Source: Anodontia alba (lineage: Eukaryota > Mollusca > Bivalvia > Lucinida > Lucinidae). Taken from it: a DNA stretch of 64,000 nucleotides. The notes beneath the pieces are model-generated. The model was not told the DNA's origin and did not search any database. It saw only the letters and a program-made list of their open reading frames with translations. This document shows, one piece after another, positions 32,378 to 43,243 of the stretch. The translations under genes and the position numbers were made by a program. Position 1 is the stretch's first letter. Every line of letters begins with the position of its first letter. Where the stretch lies: NCBI GenBank assembly GCA_964016985.1, contig OZ024828.1, positions 79,431,225 to 79,495,224 of the forward strand, written 5' to 3'.

Positions 32378-32989
32378 CTGTCTTTGCGGTTTGCAACCAG
32401 GTAAGACACAAACCGGACTGCTCAGCTACACATATATTTGCCCAAGTCCATTGGTTTCCTATTTTTATTATATTTTATATTAAAATCAAATCCTATGTCT
32501 GTGTTTCCAAAATGAACCTACATTCAGAGCCCATTTAGGGCTGTTACAATATTTGAAAGTGAAATTTCCAAAAACAAGGATTACAAATACAAATGTAGGG
32601 ATTTGGGCAAGTCTAAGCTACACAGACTAGCAAAAGTCTTGAAATTGTAGATAAACTAATTAGAGATATTGTACTATCCAAGCAGCGAACACAATGGTGC
32701 TGATCAGGCTGCGTGAATGCGCAGGCTGTTCTGCACCTTTGTTGTTCGCAAATGGCAAAAACAGGTTTTCGAATGACGTGACTCATTTCATTCAATGAAC
32801 GAGTTCAACAACAGTCATTTAACATGAAAAAAAAGAACTGGTTTCTGCAAATTCTTGCAAATTGACAAGTGCAATCAGTAAAGACGGGTATCAGACTAAG
32901 CATCACAGCACACTGATAAGTCTCAAGATAGGGACACATGGGGCATCTAAGCTCCAGATAAAGAGGAGAACGAGGATAATTAAGGGACA

Positions 32990-33110
32990 AGTTTCCCTAT
33001 TTCTTGTTAGAAACATATGTTGTGGGTACTTGTTAGAATCGCCCCAATAAGGCGATTCTAACAAGTACTCACAACGTATGTTTTCATGGAGAAATAAAAA
33101 AAAAAAACAT
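32990..33110. repeat. Family-A related hairpin
   Basis: ACATATGTTGTGGGTACTTG and CAAGTACTCACAACGTATG pair across GAATCGCC-CAATAA-GGCGATTC. Outer sequence differs from family A, so this is a related subfamily. A similar form lies at 39225-39300. Confidence 0.65.
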
Positions 33111-33304
33111 GTCCCAAAATTATCCGCATTACTCCTCCTTATCTGGAGTTATGAGGCATTTTCGGGTCCTAGGTTTTTCAGTGTATGAACAGAAAGAATG
33201 TGATCAAAATTCGTAAATTCGCTCCCTGTTCTAAGTTTTCACTGATTGTACGTGTCACTTTGTTAGAATTGATGAGAGCTGCTTCAATTTCATTAACCCA
33301 AGCA

Positions 33305-33420
33305 ATGCTTTGCATCCAATTAATGGGTTTCGAGCCTCGCTCGGGTCACATGTGAGACGCCAAGTTCTGCAACGTAAGGTCAGGTGTTTTTTTTCCCTTG
33401 TACTCTGGTTTTCTAACGAT
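33305..33420 (+). repeat. Partial SINE copy
   Basis: GGTTTCGAGCCTCGCTCGGG and CACATGTGAGACGCCAAG match the second half of the tRNA-headed SINE that starts at 33576. Confidence 0.6.
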
Positions 33421-33575
33421 CGGCTCGATATATGTGAAATAATATTGAAAGGGCCCTAAAACCAAACAAAAACATGTGACACCGGCAAACAATGTCCGGG
33501 TCTGCCCTGTTTATAATTATTACAATCGTATATTTGAAAACACAATAAGGAAATAAAATCAGGCATTATTTAAGC

Positions 33576-33745
33576 GGACCTCCGTGGCCAAGTGGTTAAG
33601 AACGCTGAGTCTTGTACATCAGGTCTCTCACACGAAGTGGGTTCGAGCCTCGCTCGGGTCACATGTGAGATGCTAAGTTTTGCAACGGAAGGTCGTGTGT
33701 TCTTCGCCGGGAATTCATGTTTTCTGATTAGCGGAAAGGTCCGTA
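33576..33745 (+). mobile_element. tRNA-headed SINE
   Basis: A tRNA-like head: box A GTGGCCAAGTGGTTAAGA, box B GGGTTCGAGCCTC. A non-tRNA body follows (CACATGTGAGATGCTAAG, AGCGGAAAGGTCC). The head has a Leu/Ser-like long variable region but poor stem pairing, so it is a retroposon head and not a working tRNA gene. Confidence 0.7.
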
Positions 33746-33837
33746 AAACTATGTCAAAGGAAACGAAAGCACAAAGTCCAGAACGGACCATCCTCGAAAA
33801 CCTCGCTCTATATATATAGAAAAATGTTTCTGAAATG

Positions 33838-34010
33838 GTATACATGTTTCCTTATTTCTGCTCCAAAATACAGATTGTAGGTACTCAGAGGCGGTTGTAA
33901 CGAGCATCCACATTATATGTCGGCGAAAATAGATTATGAGTAGTCGTTGGAATCGCTTTAGTGAGTCGGTTCTAATGAGCACCCATAATATATTTTTGGG
34001 ACAGAAATAA
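33838..34010. repeat. Degenerate family-A hairpins
   Basis: GTAGGTACTCAGAGGCGGTT and GTGAGTCGGTTCTAATGAGC are pieces of the family-A centre. It lies just downstream of the RRM gene's stop codon. Confidence 0.5.
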
Positions 34011-34126
34011 TGTACCTATCACAAATTGCAACAACGACAATTCCATTCCTAAAGTCACCAAAGCCACAGACATAACAAAATAAGTCATTTGACATGAAAA
34101 GTTTGGGTGTGCCAATGTTTTTTCAT

Positions 34127-34335
34127 TCACAGCAGGCTACAAAAACTGGCACCAGCTTTTCCACCTCTACCCCCTGTTCCCCCAAAGGGACCATCCTCTC
34201 CGGGTTCCCCAGCCTCTCCTCTGCTGAAGAAAAATCCTCCCCCGGTCCCTCCTCGACCCCCTCTACCACCTCTCGCAATAAATCCTCGCTTCCACAAGTC
34301 CCATGCTGCGTTCTGTTCACTGCGTTCTTCGGGAC
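34127..34335 (-). CDS. RRM gene, exon c, RGG tail and probable stop
   Basis: The acceptor is TTCTTTCAG. It reads PEERSEQNAAWDLWKRGFIA, then an R/G-rich stretch including RGGRGGRGG and GGTGGRGG, ending CSLL and TGA. RGG boxes bind RNA and are arginine-methylated in known families. A weak internal donor before the stop would allow a longer C-terminus. No poly(A) signal was recognised close by. Confidence 0.7.
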
Positions 34336-37300
34336 CTGAAAGAATGTGTAGACTCATTAAACAATTGCAAGCAAGTGAAGTAAACAGGTAGGTTCAGTTA
34401 ACAAATGAAAACAAGTGAAGTAAACAAGTAGGTTCCGTAAACAATGAAAACAAGTGAAGTTAACAAGTAGATTTCGTAAACAATTGAAACAAGTGAAGTA
34501 AACAGGCAGGTTCAGTAAACAGTTGCAAACAAGTGCAGTACACAACTAGGTTCAGTATACAATTGCAAGAAAGTAAGTAAACAAATACGTTCATTAAACA
34601 ATTGCAAACAAGTGAAATAAACAATTACGTTCAGTAAACAACTGCAAAATAGTGAAGTAAACAAGTTGGTAGTAAACAACTGCAAACATATGAACTGAAC
34701 AAATAGGTTCAATAAAAATGCAAACAAGACGGTTCTCTTAACAATTGCAAACAAGTGAAATAAACACATAGGTCCTGTAAACAATTGCAAACAAATGCAG
34801 TAAACAAGTAGGTTCACTTAACAATTGCAAACAAGTGAAGTAAACAAGTAGGTTAAGTATACAATTGCAAACAAGTGCAATAAATAAGTAGGTTTATTCA
34901 ACAATTGTAAACAAGTAAAGTAAACAAGTAGGGTCACTTAACAATTGCAAACAAGTGAAATAAACACTCAGGTTCATGCAAACGAGAGCTGTAAACAAGT
35001 AGGTTAAATATACAATTGCAAACTAGTGCAGTAAACAAGTAGGTTCGCTTAACAATTGCAAATAAGTGAAATAAACACGTACGTTCTGATACAATTGTAA
35101 ACAAGAGCTGAAAGCAAGTAGGTTTAGTATGCAATTGCAAACAAGTGCAATAAACAAGAAGGTTCACTTAGCAATTGCAAACAAGTGCAATAAACAAGTA
35201 GGTTCAGTATACAATAGCAAACACGTGAAGTAAACAAGAACTAAGATTCCGTAAACAACTGCAACTGCCATTTTTGTGTCGCCTGCGTATCATAGCAGAC
35301 ACATAGGGATCATGTTGTCCGTCTGCGTCGTCGTCGTCGGCGGCGGCGTTGTCGTCGGCGTAGTCGGTGTCGTCGTCACACTTTTCGTTTCCGCTCAATA
35401 ACTTTTGAAGGAATGCATTGATTTCATTCAAACTTTGCAGAACTTTATATCACTATAAAATACAGGTCAAGTTCGATATTGGTATTCATCCGCCAAATTT
35501 TGGCTGAGTTATGACTCTTTTTTGACTTAGTTTGTGTTGTTCGTTTCTGCTCAATAACTTTTGAAGGGGCGCACTGATTTCATTCAAACTTTGCACAATT
35601 TTATATCACTGTAAAATACAGGTTGAGTTCGATATTGGTAATCATCCGCCAAATTTTGACTGTTATGACCTTTTTCGACTTAGTTTTTGTTGGTGTGTTA
35701 ATATTGGTTTCCGATCAATAGCTTTTGCAGGGATGCATTGATTTTATTGAAAGTTTGCTGAAGGATATATCATTGTAAAATACATGTCAAGTTCGATATT
35801 AGTAAACATCCGCAAAATTTGGCCGAGTTATGGCCCTTTTTCAACTTAGTTTTTGTTGGGGTGTTGATATTGGTTTCCCGCTCAATAATTTTTGCAGGGA
35901 TGCATTGATGAAAGTTTGCAGAAGGATATATCATTGTAAAATACAGGTCAAGTTCGATATTGGTAATCATCCAGAAAATTTTGGCCAAGTTATGGCCCTT
36001 TTTCGACTTAGTTTTTGTTGTTGGGGTAAAATAAAAGGTAAAGATATTGTGTCCCCTCAAAAACTTTTGAAGGGATGCAGGGATGCATTAATTTCATTCG
36101 AAGTTTGCAGAATGGTATATCATTATAGCACAGAGGCCAAATTTGATTTTGGTAATCATCCAAAAAATTTAGGTCGAATTATAGCTCTTTATTTACTGGA
36201 TTAATAAAATTCAGACAAAGTAGTGAGGGTTTGCCTTTAGGGATAGGAGCGATTATTAGGACAAGTACAGTGTTTTTTTTTTTTTCATGTCAAATGTTTG
36301 GCGCTTCTAATTTTCAAGGTAGACGAGTTTTATGACATATTGTTTGCTTCCCTGTACACTGAAACCCTCCGAAAAAGGGGCCTACTGCAATCTGTATCCA
36401 AACCAAGTAAAGCGTTGAAAAAAATTACTACTAACCTTTGTGCACGGGTTCGGCAGTATAGCCAAAACGCTTGCAAAATTCCTGCGGAGTGTAGACCTTT
36501 ATTAGGCTTCCCTTTAATTCTTTATCTGAAATGGTTTGTGGGAAATAAACAGAATTAAAGACAAGTGTAATAAAAAGCACGCAATACTCACACCCAGCCA
36601 ACACATAACGTCGAGCCAGCGAAGGGCCGACATCGATACGACGATATCACGTTGTATCGATGTTACCCGACGTTGGCCTGATATTCTTTGCTGGCTAGGA
36701 CATAAGTAAGTCTGATCAGAGACTTCGCTGTGCTCAATATAGATATCCGGATATCAGTCGGATGCGCGTCTGACTGGTGATCAGTAGGTCGCGGGTTCAA
36801 TCTCCGCCGGGTCGGCACTTCTCTTTTGTGGAGATTGATCAGGATATATTTCTATGGTCATTCTCTCCCTTCCACTGATTTAAAAAAGGCAATTATCATT
36901 TTCTGGCGAAAGAATGAGCACTGTACTGGTTAAACGCTTATAAAGCAAACTACATATTAATGATCGAATCCATGTGGTTACATGTACATTGGGTATGACA
37001 TAAGCCACTACATAAAACAATCGTTCTCATTTGTACACAATAAAAGCAAAACAACAACAATAAAAAATATTAACAAATTAACGTCATCAAAACGTTTTAT
37101 CGACGTACAAGTATACTGTTTCAACGTGTTATGCATTCCTCATACAGACAAACTTCTATGGCTCGAACACCTTTTGAACCATGAAAGTTTGTTCAGACTT
37201 GTGTTTACTTTTCTCACGATCAAATCAATGTATAATGTTATTATTATCTCATTTTTAAGTTTTTAAGTCATTTAGTTGTATATTTTGCCATCTCAGATGT

Positions 37301-40050
37301 TCTAATGCTAAAATGTTCTTACTTGCGATGGCGTCCTCCATTCTAGCTCAACACCTTATAATTTTATGTTATTTTAAAGCTCAGTATATTTCCCACACAT
37401 TTCATCTTGTGCAAACATGTAAATAATTTGTTTTAGTTGATTGTTACATACCTGAGGACCATATGCAGGCCCGGATCCAGGGGTGGGCCCCCCCCCCCCC
37501 CCCCCCCCCCCCACGAAGCGACCGCTAGTCATACCTTGCCCCCGGTATTTTTTCGATATTACACTCTTATGCATAAGCTACTCAGATACCTGTGATCTCC
37601 AGAAAACGGAGTTCATAAATGATAATGAAAGAGCAATTAGTAAATGGCATGCTGTGATTTGTCAGTAACTTGTTAATATTGCCCTGCTGATAGGTAGCAT
37701 ATGGTCATTTACACAGGCTTCTGTCTTATAAATACATGATTTCACACCTTACATCTTCTTTTTATCTAGATAATGTACATGTATGAGTAGAAACGGTTTT
37801 AGCGTTCTTTTAAATTTTTTTTCGAGGAGATTTTAATCCTAACGACTCTCTCTGCTAATTCAGCAGTCGTCAAATTGGTGACATTTGTCTTAATTTGCCC
37901 TTTAAACAGGATTTGACATTTCATACAAATTGTCTCCTGTTTTCTGAGAAATGTAATAAAAATATTTCAAAATGTTGTCTGCTAAAAAGTTACCCATAGA
38001 GCTAAGTGTTAATTTATTTATTTAGCCTCAAAGAAATACTGCCTTTGGAGTTACAACCAGGGATGAAATATATCAGACTGCGCAGCTGCAGAGAAAAACT
38101 AGAGTCTTGAAAAACTGGATACGTTATACCATCTAAGCAGTGAACAGGAAATGTAGGCGCTGATCAGACTATGCAGATGCAACAGGCTGATCTGCGCCTT
38201 TGATGTTCACAAAGGTATAAAATAGGGTTTCTTATGGCCAGGCTCTATTTATTTTTATTGCCTCAAGGGGTTGGCAAAAGGGGCACATGCTTCCCCCACC
38301 CCCCCCCCCCTCCCCTCCCGGCATTGCAGAACAATGAATGATTTTTTTGGCGTTCGGTGTGTTGGCTGTGGGGTGGGAGGGGGGGGAGCATTGGAAATTG
38401 GCCACCCCCCCCCCCCCCGTCTTTACCCCTACCCCACCCAATCCATATATATTTGTGTGGGTGTGGTGGCTGAAGGGACAGGCGTTATTCAGGATTCTGC
38501 ATTCAGCCGGAATTATTTTTGCAGCTTAGAAATTACCTGCATATAAGGCGGAAAATTTAATTTGTTTTGGAGTTTTACGGCCCAGTCAACACTATTTAGG
38601 TTATTTTTGAGCCAGTCAATTTACATAACCGCACTTCCTGGGCAGGCTTATACATAAGTGGTTAACCAGTACAGTACACATCCTTTTGCCAGAAACTGAC
38701 AACTGCCCTTCTTGAATTAAGTGGGAGGGAGAGCATGGTCCCACGAAAGAATGTTGCCCCAGCAGTTTTCGAACCCGCGACTTCCTGAAATTGTCAGAAA
38801 AAAAAAATAAAATCAGCCTGCAAGATCAATGAAAATGACTTGAAAATAGCATGGAAATGCACTCTCAGGCAATCCAGTTTTAAAAATTTCCCGGGGGAGG
38901 CCCCCGGACCCCCTTATAAGAGGAGAAACCCCTCTCATACTCTCCCCCTCTCGCGGCTTACGCCGCTCGATACATGCCTTCGGTAGTCAATGCCCCCCCC
39001 CGTCTTCAGACCTTCTGGGTCCAGCCCTGATATGTTAGATAAGTTTTATACTTAATATGTAATCCTCATAAAATAAAGACATTATTATACTTGTTATTAT
39101 TGTTATTATTATTATTATTATAATTATTTACAGCGATAGTTTTGAGCCACTGAGGTTAATAATAGCACCATTGCAGGAGGAAAATTGAGGAGTTGGGGAT
39201 ATCTTATCAAACTTCTTTGAAATAAACGTATGCTGTGTGTATTCATTAGAATAGAGGAGATTCTAATGAGGACCCATAACATACCTTTTCAAGAAAATCT
39301 CCCTTAATTATCCCTAAACATTGGCTATCTGGACCTTTCGGATCTTTCGGTAGAATTCCTTATGGACTCAAGAACGAGTTCGAGTCAGCCATGGCAAATG
39401 AGACATTGGTGTTCAAGTCATTGAAGTTCTGCTGTAGTAATACTAGTAAATAAGACTGGCACAATTAATCGGATAATCGATTAACTGATCGATAAATTCC
39501 ACAATAATGATTATTGTTAGAGATTTGCTAATAATCGAACATTTCATTTCTGTGTCTATTACTTTACCGTATTTACCCTTAGTATTCAGACACCTCAACT
39601 CCTTACCATACTTTATCTAAAATTTGAACAAGTACGATTTACTGTCCAATGTTGCGTCTAAAATAGCTGGATGAGTGGCAAACAGTGTAGACCCTGATAA
39701 GACGCCGCATTTTGCAGCATCTGATCTGGGTCTACACGGTTTGCTTAGGCCTAGCTGATCAAATACATACAGTTAAGTATAACATATTGTAAGAGTCATG
39801 CTCAGACAAACAGGTAAAATAATGACCAAATCTTGAGTGATTACTAATCAAATATCATGACAGGACTGATAATCGATTATCTTTTCAGCTCTGATTAGCC
39901 AGCCTTACCATTAAATGTCTTTAGTGCTTCCTTGGCTGCGTAGGCATTGGCGTAGGTGATTATGCCCTCTCGAAGACTGCGTTCTGTGCCTGTCTTAGAA
40001 CGATCAAAGTACCTCATCTGTGCCATACGTTGTGCTGTGTAGCGGTCAGT
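34127..40050 (-). CDS. RRM + RGG-box RNA-binding protein (FET/FUS-like), 3' part of gene
   Basis: Seen: three exons (39909-40050, 36436-36525, 34127-34335) with good splice sites join in phase to about 146 residues. The first gives MRYFDRSKTG...REGIITYANAYAAKEALKTFN, the beta2/beta3/alpha2 part of an RRM. The second gives KELKGSLIKVYTPQEF, the RRM beta4 strand and its exit. The third gives an arginine-glycine tail with RGGRGGRGG, ending GASFCSLL and TGA. Known: FET proteins (FUS, EWS, TAF15, Cabeza) have an RRM with this long loop, an intron near the alpha2/beta4 junction and RGG tails, and act in transcription and RNA processing in the nucleus. Inferred: FET-like; other RRM-RGG families remain possible because no RanBP2 zinc-finger exon was found. 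The N-terminal half is missing here, and the C-terminus is uncertain if exon 3 splices onward. Confidence 0.75.
34360..35270. repeat. 40-bp minisatellite in the RRM gene's last intron
   Basis: About 23 units of type AACAATTGCAAACAAGTGAA-GTAAACAAGTAGGTTCACTT, diverged from each other. It starts about 25 bases from the exon c acceptor, so it supplies the T-rich minus-strand sequence upstream of that splice site. Confidence 0.9.
35275..36200 (+). repeat. Tandem array of about 160-bp units
   Basis: Opens with a GTCGTCGTC/GGCGGCG tract at 35325-35375. Five units follow with TCAATAACTTTTGAAGGGAT, TTTGCAGAA-TTTATATCA, GTTCGATATTGGTAATCATC and GACTTAGTTTTTGTTG. With the 40-bp array it fills nearly all of the 2.1-kb intron between RRM exons b and c. 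Confidence 0.85.
36436..36525 (-). CDS. RRM gene, exon b (90 nt)
   Basis: The acceptor TTTCAG and donor GTTAGT bound 90 nt. Joined to exon a it reads D-K-E-L-K-G-S-L-I-K-V-Y-T-P, a textbook RRM beta4 strand, then QEFCKRFGYTAEPVHK plus one base. Its phase matches both neighbours. Confidence 0.77.
36590..36700. mobile_element. Short palindromic MITE
   Basis: CCCAGCCA and TGGCTAGG bracket arms GGCCGACATCGATACGACG and CGTTGTATCGATG-TA-CCCGACGTTGGCC. About 110 bp. Confidence 0.65.
36745..36960 (+). mobile_element. tRNA-headed SINE, plus strand
   Basis: GGATGCGCGTCTGACTGGTG and box B CGCGGGTTCAATC lead into the body shared with the copy at 19880-20190 (reverse complement), ending near 36945. Confidence 0.7.
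37485..37515. repeat. Poly-C tract
   Basis: More than 20 consecutive C after GGGTGGG. A second C/G-rich stretch lies at 38290-38420. Confidence 0.9.
37837..38008. mobile_element. TTAA-type MITE, family C, copy 3 (central arm deleted)
   Basis: TTAA flanks both sides (37833-37836, 38009-38012). Ends are TCCTAACGACTC and GAGCTAAGTG. The centre keeps GGATTTGACATTTCATACAA but lost much of the inverse arm. Confidence 0.75.
38570..38790 (-). mobile_element. tRNA-headed SINE, minus strand, head incomplete
   Basis: Contains GTTTTACGGCCCAGTCAACA, CAGAAACTGACAACTGCCCT and TTTTCGAACCCGCGACTTCC (box B on the minus strand), matching the copy at 19880-20190. Box A is missing. Confidence 0.7.
38791..39900. 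other. RRM gene intron, mixed repeats
   Basis: Includes a TTATTATTA microsatellite at 39083-39130, a family-A related hairpin at 39225-39300 and a GATCAGACGC-family palindrome at 39675-39750. No gene recognised. Confidence 0.45.
39909..40050 (-). CDS. RRM gene, exon a
   Basis: The acceptor CCATAG and donor GTAAGG bound 142 nt. A TAG stop lies directly upstream in this frame, so the acceptor is firm. It encodes TDRYTAQRMAQMRYFDRSKT and GIITYANAYAAKEALKTFN plus one base. Confidence 0.78.
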
Positions 40051-40327
40051 CTATGGATAAACAGTATTGTATAATAATATTGAGCCGCGACAAGCGAAAA
40101 TGGGCCTTCAAGCATGTGCATTCAGCAAAGTCTCGAATCAGCTTGTACACAAACTTAGTCAGAATTCAACTTTCCTTGTCTGCATGAAGAAGCTTTGGGT
40201 CAATGGCCACCCATAAAGCACACAGTGATGATTCTGATCAGACTGTGTAGATGCACAGGCTGATATGAATCTTTGCTCGGTGCACATGATCGAAGACCTC
40301 TTTTCGCTTGACGCGACCATTAAATAA

Positions 40328-40530
40328 GAACAAGAACACTTCAAGCGGGGCTATATACGCCCAATCTCTGTAGAACACTTCAAGCGGGGCAATATACGCC
40401 CAATCTCTGTAGAACACTTCAAGCGGGGCAATATACGCCCAATCTCTGTAGAACACTTCAAGCGGGGCAATATACGCCCAGTCTCTGTAGAACACTTCAA
40501 GCGGGGCAATATACACCCGGATCTCTGTAT
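40328..40530. repeat. 39-bp tandem repeat, about 5 units
   Basis: Units of type AGAACACTTCAAGCGGGGCA-ATATACGCCCAATCTCTGT are nearly identical (period 39). As 39 is a multiple of three, they read as repeated YRDWAYIAPLEVF on the minus strand. This is a by-product, with no gene context. Confidence 0.92.
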
Positions 40531-40836
40531 CTGACACCGAATACGGCTATTTATACCGGGTTAACTCAATTATTGACCCCGGGGAAAGCGGCTGGGGTCG
40601 GCTTTCCTAATAACCCGAACGATATGAAGGAAAGCCTGAAGGCTGCCAAGTTATGTACGGGAATGCTACAGACACATTCAAGGCTTTTAATTTGATAAAA
40701 ATACATGGCTATACATAGTGGATGACCCTACTGAACCGGCATGTAGGGGGCGCGGTATTAGTGGTCCCTGATGACGCCACTGAAGGAAAAGGTAGCCACT
40801 GAAGGAAAAGGTAGAGTCTCTGGGATAACAAATGCT

Positions 40837-41036
40837 NNNNNNNNNNNNNNNNNNNNNNNNNNNNNNNNNNNNNNNNNNNNNNNNNNNNNNNNNNNNNNNN
40901 NNNNNNNNNNNNNNNNNNNNNNNNNNNNNNNNNNNNNNNNNNNNNNNNNNNNNNNNNNNNNNNNNNNNNNNNNNNNNNNNNNNNNNNNNNNNNNNNNNNN
41001 NNNNNNNNNNNNNNNNNNNNNNNNNNNNNNNNNNNN
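40837..41036. other. Assembly gap (200 N)
   Basis: Exactly 200 N bases next to a TA repeat; the true length is unknown. Confidence 1.

Positions 41037-41115
<79 letters not shown>
41037..41115. repeat. (TA)n microsatellite bordering the gap
   Basis: About 79 bases of TA repeat starting at the gap edge; probably the cause of the gap. Confidence 0.97.
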
Positions 41116-41116
<1 letters not shown>

Positions 41117-41118
<2 letters not shown>

Positions 41119-41675
41119 GTTTTGTGACAATTTGTTACGTACGTTATGTGGTTTGTCGTTCCTGTATACGAGTTAGATGTTACAATATTACGTTATGTGA
41201 CACTTTGTTACGCTATATGAATTGGCCAATACCGTTTTTTTTTTGTTTTTTTTTTTTTTTTGCATTTATCATTACGCTATGTGGGTTTGTTATTTGCTTA
41301 TGTTTGTTTAATATTGCGTTAATTTGAACATTACGTTTTGTGCATTTCCTAATACCTTCTGTGGGTATTTCATTTTATTATGTCACTATGGCTGGCTGAT
41401 GCCGTATATTTAGGGAAGGCATGTTACGTCATATGACAACTCTTTACGAGTTTGTAATTACGATAAATGAATTTGGCATTACATTATGTGAGTTTGATAC
41501 TACGTTATGTGAGATTGTTGTTACGTTGTGTGAGTTTGCTATTGCATTATGTGAGTTGCCATTTCGTTAAGTAAGTTTTTTCATTACGTTATGCGAGTAT
41601 GATATTACTTAATTATGTGAGTTTGTCGTTACGTTCGGTGTCTTTGACGTTACGTTATGTCATGAACCGTAAGTA
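41117..41675 (+). repeat. Minisatellite of TTACGTTATGTGAGTTTG type
   Basis: Diverged units of about 27-29 bp repeat TTACGTTATGTGAGTTTG. Interrupted by T-rich sequence at 41235-41265. Confidence 0.8.
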
Positions 41676-41724
41676 GCGGAAGATTTAAAAAAACTGATAA
41701 AAGAGAGAAAATGACTCTGCAGTT

Positions 41725-41806
41725 CGCGCGTTTAGTGCGTACTTGAAAGGAAAAAATAACAGTGACTTCGAAAGTTTGTCATCAGAAAAGTTGGACGAAC
41801 TTTTGA
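41725..41806 (+). pseudogene. Fragment resembling a Crypton/DUF3504-type tyrosine recombinase N-terminus
   Basis: Reads AVRAFSAYLKGKNNSDFESL, then SSEKLDELL, and is cut exactly at the start of a foldback MITE. This resembles the N-terminal region of Crypton-derived proteins. Upstream EDLKKLIKERK is in another frame. The match is from memory of the family's style only, so it is weak. Confidence 0.3.
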
Positions 41807-42439
41807 CACGCCTACCAAATGAATGAATGCTTAACCATCGGTTAAGAACGTGAAACAATTAGAGCGACATTGGTTATGCATTCGATGACTCAATAAAGGT
41901 AAACAAACGTTCCATTTTCTGTGTTTCTTGAGCGATACAAATGTTTTGAGGAAACTGTTTGAAAAACGGGTAATTACATTCAACTGCCCATTGATGTCGG
42001 TGTCTGTGGAGTAAATCTCCGACCACCTACTTCACGCATATTGGCTGAATTATTTTTCGCGTGCTGAAGGTGTACCGAAAGCCATAGAAAACACGTGGAA
42101 ATTCGTGGTGTTTATTGGCCTTTACTTAATTTTGCGCTTTGCTGGACGTTCAGCATATCATCACGCACACACAATAGACACATATGATTATTTGTGTTGT
42201 GGATATTTGGGTTGTCAATACAGCATTGTTGAGAAATCGCCACGGTAAGGGTCGAAAATGAACGGTTACGCATTAGAGCTGTAAGTTTTGTTTTTATTTA
42301 TTTATATCTAATGCGTAACCATCCATTTTCGACCCTACCTGTGGCGATTTCTCAACAATGCTGCATTGATAACCGATGTCGCTCTAATTGTTTCACGTTC
42401 TTAACCTATGGTTACGCATTCATTCGTTTGGTAGGCGTG
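41807..42439. mobile_element. Foldback transposon, family F, copy 1
   Basis: Starts CACGCCTACCAAATGAATGA and ends TCATTCGTTTGGTAGGCGTG. TTTTGA flanks both sides (41801-41806, 42440-42445). The left arm is long (GAACGTGAAACAATTAGAGC through GAGAAATCGCCACGG) and the right arm is internally deleted. No coding capacity. Confidence 0.87.
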
Positions 42440-42845
42440 TTTTGAGTAAATTTGAGTTTATAATTTGTCGTTAAATTACAAAAATATAGCATATTCTTTT
42501 CATGTACTGTGTTCAAGTATTTGTATGTCAGTCAGTCGGTCCGTCATTCAGGACTTATTATATAATAAAACAATATTTGACGATTGAGTCATTGGACATG
42601 ATGAGATGTTGACACAGAATACCAATACTGACCTCGGCTTCACCTCGGTATTCTCTGGTCGACATCAAATCACAATATCAATAATTGTACAATGTTAACC
42701 TCAACAGAATGCAGGCTATTTGTTATATGGCTATTTATAGCTTACTGGCAGCAGTGACAAACGTGATGTTGACGGGTCCTTGACCTTAGCCGGGCTATTT
42801 TTAACAAGCAGCAGCTAATATTAACAAACATCAAGACTTGTAAAA

Positions 42846-42873
42846 AGCAAAAATAAATAAATAAATAACGAAG

Positions 42874-42904
<31 letters not shown>

Positions 42905-42905
42905 A
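42846..42905. repeat. (AAAT)n microsatellite
   Basis: About 60 bases of AAAT repeats with one interruption. Confidence 0.9.
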
Positions 42906-43207
42906 ATGTTACAGCCAGTTTCAGCCATTCAGAGAAGTCATACAGCAAAATAGATTGTCACATGACGTATGTAGTACTATTATTATCCCGGTACATTGCT
43001 TATCCATGCAACAACAGCGAATAATCGAGAGAAAAAACAGCGGTTATCCTGGACAATCTCCGTTTTCTTTTGGAAACTCAATAAGAGGTCTAACTGTGAG
43101 GGAACCAAAAACAAATTGCAGCACAGATGCTTTTTTGTATTTTTGTACAAGGTAAACATTCATATATAAGATATCAAAAGTAGGACAAAATCGGAAAATA
43201 TGAAATT

Positions 43208-43243
<36 letters not shown>

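Noticed and set aside
34360..35270. CRISPR-like regular spacing of short repeats (also 40328-40530 and 48500-50770)
   Set aside because: Units abut with no unique spacers, the context is an animal intron or spacer, and the repeats diverge like minisatellites.
40687..41176. Long frames across the N gap
   Set aside because: They exist only because N bases contain no stops.
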